Shown here piece after piece: positions 8,066 to 12,139 of a stretch of 12,139 bases of DNA; the stretch's first letter is position 1, and each line of letters opens with the position of its first letter. This DNA is from JBEGTT01 sp041179245 (lineage in GTDB: Bacteria > Pseudomonadota > Gammaproteobacteria > Burkholderiales > Rhodocyclaceae). The translations under genes and the position numbers were made by a program. The stretch is taken from assembly GCA_041179245.1 (NCBI GenBank), contig JBEGTT010000211.1, forward strand, positions 1 through 12,139, in the 5' to 3' direction. The notes below the pieces were generated by a model. That model had not been told where the DNA came from and did no database searches. It saw only the letters and a list, made by a program, of their open reading frames with translations.

Positions 8066-8094
8066 AATATACTCCCAAAGCCCTTCCCGTTCAA
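8066..8094 (-). promoter_or_regulatory. Sigma70-like promoter upstream of gltB
   Basis: On the minus strand, -35 TTGAAC (8089-8094) and -10 TATATT (8066-8071) are separated by exactly 17 bases and match nine of twelve consensus positions. The predicted start is near 8059, giving a leader of about 109 bases before the gltB ATG. The terminator hairpin begins about 15 bases into that leader, so transcripts could be cut short at about 40 bases. The 8045-8144 stretch otherwise holds nothing I recognise. Confidence 0.5.
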
Positions 8095-8144
8095 GGTTTT
8101 GCCGCGCATTCGATCACATCACAAGCGCGTACAAATTGGCGCAT

Positions 8145-9224
8145 TTAACAGCGTTTCTGAATGGCCTTTGCAATCTCCGGGCCAGGCGCTTCGTCAGATA
8201 AAACCGCTTTACCAATGGCTTTCATGAGTACCAGTCGTAATTTGCCATCCAACACTTTTTTGTCGTGTTGCATCAGTTCCAGATACGTTGCAACCGGTAA
8301 TGATGGCCCACGAACTGGCAAACCGGCTCGCTGGAAAATAGTATCGACTCGCTCGACATCAGCATTGGAAAGCCAGTTCAAGCTATGTGATAGCTCAACG
8401 GCCATCAAGGTTCCTGCGGCAACCGCTTCACCATGCAACCATTCGCCATAGCCCATTCCGGTTTCAATGGCGTGGCCAAAGGTATGGCCCAAATTGAGCA
8501 GCGCACGCTCTCCGTTTTCCTTTTCATCCGCCGCGACGACCTCGGCTTTATTTGCACAGGAACGGTGCACTGCTTCAGTCAATGCACTTGAATCGCGCGC
8601 TAATAAGGCCTCAAGATTTTTTTCCAGCCACTCAAAAAAAGGCAAGTCACGAATCAAACCGTACTTGATGACTTCGGCTAACCCGGTTTTTAATTCACGA
8701 TCCGGCAAGGTGTTTAGCGTAGCGATGTCAGCGAGTACTAACTTCGGCTGGTAGAACGCGCCAATCATGTTTTTGCCCAGCGGGTGATTAATCGCCGTTT
8801 TACCCCCGACGGATGAATCGACCTGTGACAACAAGGTCGTCGGTATCTGAATGAAGGGCATCCCTCGCTGGTAACAGGCTGCGGCAAAGCCGGTCATGTC
8901 GCCAATGACGCCGCCGCCTAATGCGAAAATAGTAGTGTTGCGTTCGCAGCGCGTGCTGAGCAAGGCATCAAAAATCAGATTGAGCGTTTCCCAGTTTTTG
9001 AACACCTCTCCATCGGGCAATACGATGGGGAGCGACTCAATACCTATTCCCCGCAGGGTGGCTTGCAAACGCGCCAAGTACAAAGGGGCTACCGTCTCGT
9101 TGGTGACAATCGCGACTTTTTTCTGGCGAACATGCGGTGCAATCAGGTCGCCTCTATCCAATAGGCCACAGCCAATGTGGATGGGATAAGAGCGATCGCC
9201 AAGCTCAACTGTCAGGGTTTGCAT
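8145..9224 (-). CDS. aroB: 3-dehydroquinate synthase AroB
   Basis: AroB converts DAHP to 3-dehydroquinate, the second step of the shikimate pathway to chorismate and aromatic amino acids. It is a cytoplasmic enzyme using NAD+ and a divalent metal, usually zinc. The NAD-binding region has ALGGGVIGDMTGF (101-113) and PTTLLSQVDSSVGGKT (128-143). The metal ligands are Glu184 (GLAEVIKYG), His247 (LNLGHTFGHAIE) and His264 (WLHGEAVAAG). The length, 359 residues, is normal. The ATG at 9224 lies inside the aroK 3' end; the genes overlap by 20 bases, which suggests coupled translation. AAGGA at 9236-9240 is an acceptable but slightly distant ribosome binding site. The gene ends with TAA at 8145-8147, about 100 bases before the operon terminator. 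Confidence 0.98.
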   Translation of the reverse strand: MQTLTVELGDRSYPIHIGCGLLDRGDLIAPHVRQKKVAIVTNETVAPLYLARLQATLRGIGIESLPIVLPDGEVFKNWETLNLIFDALLSTRCERNTTIFALGGGVIGDMTGFAAACYQRGMPFIQIPTTLLSQVDSSVGGKTAINHPLGKNMIGAFYQPKLVLADIATLNTLPDRELKTGLAEVIKYGLIRDLPFFEWLEKNLEALLARDSSALTEAVHRSCANKAEVVAADEKENGERALLNLGHTFGHAIETGMGYGEWLHGEAVAAGTLMAVELSHSLNWLSNADVERVDTIFQRAGLPVRGPSLPVATYLELMQHDKKVLDGKLRLVLMKAIGKAVLSDEAPGPEIAKAIQKRC

Positions 9225-9804
9225 GCTTTTGGAATTCCTTGATCAAAAATTGCGTCACGCTACTCGCTCCCATGCGCCGACCCTCAATCACGATATGAGC
9301 GGACTCTCGATAGAGTGGGTCGCGGATAGCATGTAATTCCTGTAGCCGGGATAAGGGATCAGCAACTTGCAGTAAGGGACGGCTGCGGTCTGTGCGGGTG
9401 CGTTCAAATAACTGGCGGGGTGGAACATTAAGATAAACCACCCAACCATTATTGTGCATGCAGCGGCGATTTTCCTCATTCAACACGGCACCTCCGCCGG
9501 TGGCCAGAACTAATCCTCTGAGCTGAACCAAATCTGCGATGACCTGCGATTCACGTTTGCGGAACCCGGACTCACCCTCAATCTCAAAAATTGTCGGAAT
9601 AGGGACGCCCATGCGGGCTTCAATTTCGTGATCGGAATCCACGAACGGGCGACCGAGCGCTCTGGCTAGTTGGCGTCCAACGGTTGTTTTGCCGGCCCCC
9701 ATTAGCCCAACGAGAATGATGTTCTGATCTGCCGGAAACGGAAAATCCAACTTTTCAGCGTTGACGGTGAGTGAGGTGAAGGGAGGGAGTTTGGTGGTGT
9801 GCAT
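9205..9804 (-). CDS. aroK: Shikimate kinase AroK
   Basis: AroK phosphorylates shikimate to shikimate-3-phosphate with ATP, the fifth step of the shikimate pathway; it is cytoplasmic. Counting from the ATG at 9804, the Walker A loop GLMGAGKTT sits at 33-41. The shikimate-binding DSD is at 56-58 (FVDSDHEIE), the substrate arginine lies in GFRKRES (about 80-86), and GGGAV (103-107) is the phosphate/shikimate loop. The lid region holds RTDRSRPLL. At 199 residues it is longer than E. coli AroK (173), mostly through about 25 extra N-terminal residues before NIILVG. A TTG at 9807 is also possible. No Shine-Dalgarno sequence precedes either start, so translation may be coupled to the upstream acyltransferase, or the true start may be internal (for example the TTG at residue 19). 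It overlaps aroB, its usual partner, by 20 bases. Confidence 0.96.
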   Translation of the reverse strand: MHTTKLPPFTSLTVNAEKLDFPFPADQNIILVGLMGAGKTTVGRQLARALGRPFVDSDHEIEARMGVPIPTIFEIEGESGFRKRESQVIADLVQLRGLVLATGGGAVLNEENRRCMHNNGWVVYLNVPPRQLFERTRTDRSRPLLQVADPLSRLQELHAIRDPLYRESAHIVIEGRRMGASSVTQFLIKEFQKHANPDS

Positions 9805-9836
9805 CAAAGCGCGAGCAGCAGTAAAGACTGCAAATA

Positions 9837-10580
9837 TTACCTTGCCAGTTGTTCTAGCGATATGCCCAGATGAGATGCAATAGCTGACCGAGCTTCTACG
9901 GCGAGGACTTTTCGGTCATTGCCGACCAAGGCATCTAGGATGGATAAACGGGCCGTCAGTCCTTTACTGCCCGCGATAGCCCATAAACTTTGCCCCAGCG
10001 AGGTATCGCCGGCATAGGCGGCAATTAGGCTGGGTTTATCCGGGGTGTTACCTTCAAAATAACGGACAGAGAGCGGTACGAGTTGGGCGCCAACCGATAA
10101 GGCTGGTTGCAGCAAGGCCCCGTGGAAGTGCAGTACCAGGTTGCCTTCAGTGGTGGTTCCCTCGGGAAATACGGTAACCGGGCACCCGTCGGATAGGACG
10201 CTAGCCATCTCCTGATTAATCACATGGGCGTGACCACGACTGCCGCGCTGGAGAAAAATCGTGTCGTTATGTTTGGCCAGCCAGCCAATCAGAGGCCAGT
10301 TTCTAACGTCAGCTTTAGAGACAAATGCCACCGGATGCAGACTGTTAATCAGGTAAATGTCCAGCCAAGATACATGGTTGGATACCAGCAACAATAAGCC
10401 TTGAGGCAACTGGCCTTGGAAATCCAAGCGAATGCCGAGTGCTCCCATTAGGCATCGAGACCAGATTTGTTTCATTTTGCGTTTTGGCCCCGATTTGCAT
10501 AGCGGGAACACCAGCAAAACGATCAGTGCGCCGAACAAAATATGGGCGCTTACCAGGGGCAAGCGCCATATCCGTCTCAA
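9837..10580 (-). CDS. 1-acyl-sn-glycerol-3-phosphate acyltransferase family protein (PlsC-like)
   Basis: Members of the PlsC/LPLAT family transfer a fatty acyl group from acyl-ACP or acyl-CoA to lysophosphatidate or related lysolipids at the inner membrane, making phospholipid. The N-terminus has one membrane segment (about 8-28, LVSAHILFGALIVLLVFPLC). The catalytic NHVSWLD motif (HX4D) has His69 and Asp74, and VFPEGTTTEG (137-146) is the acceptor-binding block. The QRGSRG stretch near 111-116 fits the third conserved block. The length, 247 residues, is typical. The first in-frame start is a TTG at 10580 with GGGAG at 10589-10593 eight bases upstream; the next in-frame Met (residue 36) would remove the membrane anchor, so I keep TTG. 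It follows the lipoprotein gene by 27 bases. Whether it is the main PlsC or a paralogue such as OlsA or NlaA cannot be settled from motifs. Confidence 0.88.
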   Translation of the reverse strand: MRRIWRLPLVSAHILFGALIVLLVFPLCKSGPKRKMKQIWSRCLMGALGIRLDFQGQLPQGLLLLVSNHVSWLDIYLINSLHPVAFVSKADVRNWPLIGWLAKHNDTIFLQRGSRGHAHVINQEMASVLSDGCPVTVFPEGTTTEGNLVLHFHGALLQPALSVGAQLVPLSVRYFEGNTPDKPSLIAAYAGDTSLGQSLWAIAGSKGLTARLSILDALVGNDRKVLAVEARSAIASHLGISLEQLAR

Positions 10581-10607
10581 GACAAAAACTCCCGGTGGGT
10601 GCTCAAA

Positions 10608-11075
10608 TTAGTGGCTAACACGGGTTTCGCCGCCAGTGCCGAGCAAACGCACACGTTCCCCAACCTTAAATTCGTTGATATCGCCAGCTTGCACATAAGC
10701 GAACAGCTTGCCATCTTCAGTACGAACGGTAATTTCAAGCGCATCTTCACGGGTTGAACGTTCTTCGGTCAGAGCACCGGCAATGCCGCCCACAACAGCA
10801 CCTAGCACAGCACCAATTGCTTGGCCTTTGGCGTCACGGGCAACACCCGACCCGGCTAGGCCGCCCACAACAGCACCAGCCCCTGCACCAAGAGGCGATT
10901 TGGTGCCTTCCAGCTTAACGGCACGGAGTCCTTCGATGGTGGCTAGGCGTACGCTCATCGGGCGACGAGCATCTTCGCGGGAATATACGTCTCCCCCTTT
11001 ACTGCTGGCGCAGCCGGTCACAACGACGGTGATGCCCAGCAGAGCGGCCACTAGCGTTTTATTCAATGTCAGCAT
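10608..11075 (-). CDS. Glycine-zipper outer membrane lipoprotein, SlyB/Pcp-like
   Basis: This is a predicted lipoprotein. The N-terminal signal peptide (1-21, hydrophobic LVAALLGITVVV) ends in a lipobox VTG-Cys22, and the residues after Cys (ASSKGG) do not include the Asp inner-membrane retention signal at +2, so outer-membrane sorting is likely. Residues 63-101 are a glycine zipper (GAGAGAVVGGLAGSG and GAVLGAVVGGIAGA) that could span or associate with membrane. A small beta-rich C-terminal domain (about 110-155) follows. The length, 155 residues, matches SlyB of enterobacteria, which works in envelope stability; that role here is inferred. I chose the ATG at 11075 with AAAGGA at 11082-11087. 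The longer frame from a TTG at 11099 would overlap the upstream kinase gene and spoil the signal peptide. Confidence 0.88.
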   Translation of the reverse strand: MLTLNKTLVAALLGITVVVTGCASSKGGDVYSREDARRPMSVRLATIEGLRAVKLEGTKSPLGAGAGAVVGGLAGSGVARDAKGQAIGAVLGAVVGGIAGALTEERSTREDALEITVRTEDGKLFAYVQAGDINEFKVGERVRLLGTGGETRVSH

Positions 11076-11092
11076 GGTTATTCCTTTATGAG

Positions 11093-12028
11093 TTACCAAG
11101 GGCGCTGGCCAAAAGCCTGCGTGTAAATTTCTGCAATCTGATCACGCGTTGCCAGATGGTTCTGGCCGCCTCGTGATGCGATTTTCAAAGAACCCATGAC
11201 AGAAGCCAAGCGGCCAGTTGTTTCAAAATCATAGCCTTCGCTCAATCCATGCAGCAGGCCGGCGCGGTAAGCGTCGCCGCAGCCCGTTGGGTCGACGATA
11301 GCCGTGGCGGGAACACACGGAATATTGAGTATTTTTCCCTCGGTATAAATCTCGGAACCTTCGCCGCCCCGGGTCACGATCAGGGCTTTTACCATTGTGG
11401 CTAATTGCTCAAGCGTTTTACCGGTGCGCTCACAGGCCAGTTGCGCTTCGTAGTCGTTAAAACAGGCGTAGTCAGCTAAGTTAAGGAGGTGCAACAGGTC
11501 GTCGCCAGAGAACATCGGTAGACCTTGGCCCGGATCAAAGAAGAAGGGGATGCCCGCATCGGCAAATCCTTGCGCGTGCTGCAACATGCCGTCGCGACCA
11601 TCAGGGGCCACGATGCCAATTTTGATATCGCCGGCATCTGAAACCTTGTTTTCGTGGGAAAAACCCATTGCGCCGGGGTGAAAGGCGGTGATCTGGTTGT
11701 CATCCAAATCGGTGGTGATAAAAGCTTGGGCGGTAAATGAGCCGGGGATGGTTTTGATGTGTTTGCGTGACAAGCCGAATGTGTCTAGTCGGGCTAAATA
11801 GGGTTGAGCGTCATCACCCACCGTGGCCATAATTTCGGGTTTTCCGCCGAGTAGCTTCAGGTTGTAGGCGATATTGCCGGCACAACCGCCAAACTCGCGG
11901 CGCAGTTCCGGGACTAAAAAGGCAACATTCAGGATGTGAATCTGTTCCGGCAGGATGTGATTTTTGAAACGATCTGGAAAAACCATGATGTTGTCGAAAG
12001 CGATGGAGCCACAAATTAGGGCGCTCAT
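11093..12028 (-). CDS. PfkB-family carbohydrate/nucleoside kinase, likely adenosine kinase
   Basis: This is a ribokinase (PfkB) family ATP-dependent kinase, cytoplasmic. The first PfkB signature is at 47-60 (GGCAGNIAYNLKLLGG), and the second, DPTGCGDAYRAG, at 246-257 contains the anion hole and catalytic Asp252. NDYEAQL at 191-197 is the family's conserved Asn/Glu region. The long substrate-binding lid (about 10-45, with REFGGCAGN) and the short length, 311 residues, resemble bacterial adenosine kinases that turn adenosine into AMP for purine salvage. The PfkB family is broad, so a sugar kinase cannot be excluded. The ATG at 12028 has AGGA at 12034-12037. The downstream lipoprotein gene starts 17 bases after this stop, so the two are probably co-transcribed. 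No odd or missing key residue is visible. Confidence 0.85.
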   Translation of the reverse strand: MSALICGSIAFDNIMVFPDRFKNHILPEQIHILNVAFLVPELRREFGGCAGNIAYNLKLLGGKPEIMATVGDDAQPYLARLDTFGLSRKHIKTIPGSFTAQAFITTDLDDNQITAFHPGAMGFSHENKVSDAGDIKIGIVAPDGRDGMLQHAQGFADAGIPFFFDPGQGLPMFSGDDLLHLLNLADYACFNDYEAQLACERTGKTLEQLATMVKALIVTRGGEGSEIYTEGKILNIPCVPATAIVDPTGCGDAYRAGLLHGLSEGYDFETTGRLASVMGSLKIASRGGQNHLATRDQIAEIYTQAFGQRPW

Positions 12029-12051
12029 AAATATCCTGTCAGAGAAAAATA

Positions 12052-12139
12052 TTAGGGGTAAAAAACGTAAAGACGGTAATTGGCTGCGTTGATTCCTTCG
12101 GCAGACAGTCTTAGCCGAAGGGCTAATTCAGAGCGTGCG
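12052..12139 (-). CDS. Possible C-terminal end of an unidentified protein (runs off window)
   Basis: The minus strand is open from the window edge (first full codon at 12138) to a TAA at 12052-12054, giving 28 residues that begin ARSELALRLRLSAEG and end YRLYVFYP. It stops 23 bases before the kinase ATG at 12028, a spacing typical of an operon, and its composition (alternating Leu/Arg, aromatic tail) looks protein-like. A stop-free run this short occurs by chance fairly often, so the call is tentative. I do not recognise the family. Confidence 0.4.
   Translation of the reverse strand, partial: ARSELALRLRLSAEGINAANYRLYVFYP

Noticed and set aside
8091..8144. Tiny minus-strand frame of 17 residues starting directly after the aroB stop (TAA then ATG)
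   Set aside because: No Shine-Dalgarno sequence, no leader-peptide codon pattern such as repeated Glu, Gln or aromatic residues, and the -35 of the gltB promoter candidate overlaps its end. Chance is the simplest reading.
12049..12054. TAATAT as a -10 element for the kinase gene
   Set aside because: There is no acceptable -35 at 16-18 bases, and the hexamer overlaps the stop codon of a possible upstream gene in the same operon.
12095..12121. Eight-base-pair hairpin near the right edge as a terminator
   Set aside because: No T-tract follows on either strand, and it may lie inside coding sequence.
1..12139. A defence system, CRISPR array, prophage, insertion sequence, tRNA or rRNA
   Set aside because: All large frames are intact housekeeping genes; I see no transposase, integrase, regular direct-repeat array, cloverleaf or rRNA segment.

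Overview
The window is a compact stretch of bacterial housekeeping genes, all on the minus strand. In transcription order it runs from position 12139 down to 1. Protein signatures (GltB/GltD, GlmU, AroK/AroB, a SlyB-type glycine-zipper lipoprotein, a PlsC acyltransferase) point to a Gram-negative proteobacterium. The aroK-aroB pair next to gltB-gltD recalls beta- and gammaproteobacterial chromosomes, and a betaproteobacterium is my best guess. There is no rRNA gene or other phylogenetic marker here, so this stays an inference.

Right block (12139-8021): the possible 3' end of an unidentified reading frame is followed by a PfkB-family kinase (adenosine-kinase-like), a SlyB-like outer-membrane lipoprotein, a 1-acyl-glycerol-3-phosphate acyltransferase-like protein, shikimate kinase (aroK) and 3-dehydroquinate synthase (aroB). 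Gaps are at most about 30 bases and aroK/aroB overlap by 20 bases, so this reads as one operon. It ends at a strong intrinsic terminator at 8021-8044.

Middle block (8144-1847): gltB and gltD, which share one base, encode the two subunits of NADPH-dependent glutamate synthase (GOGAT), the nitrogen-assimilation enzyme that makes glutamate from glutamine and 2-oxoglutarate. The 191-base aroB-gltB gap holds the best sigma70-like promoter I can see (TTGAAC, 17 bases, TATATT). The strong terminator lies a short way downstream of that promoter, followed by a second nested dyad just before the gltB ribosome binding site. This layout suggests a leader that could control readthrough into gltBD.

Left block (1846-1): the gltD-glmU gap holds a long imperfect palindrome of about 94 bases (REP/MITE-like) and a terminator. 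Then come glmU, the bifunctional UDP-GlcNAc synthesis enzyme, and the start of an unrecognised membrane protein that runs off the window.

Functionally the genes serve central metabolism and envelope building: aromatic precursors (aroKB), glutamate (gltBD), UDP-GlcNAc for peptidoglycan and LPS (glmU), phospholipid (plsC-like), an envelope lipoprotein and purine salvage. I see no mobile element, CRISPR array, defence system, tRNA or rRNA. The coding content is ordinary; the most interesting signals are in the two longer intergenic regions.
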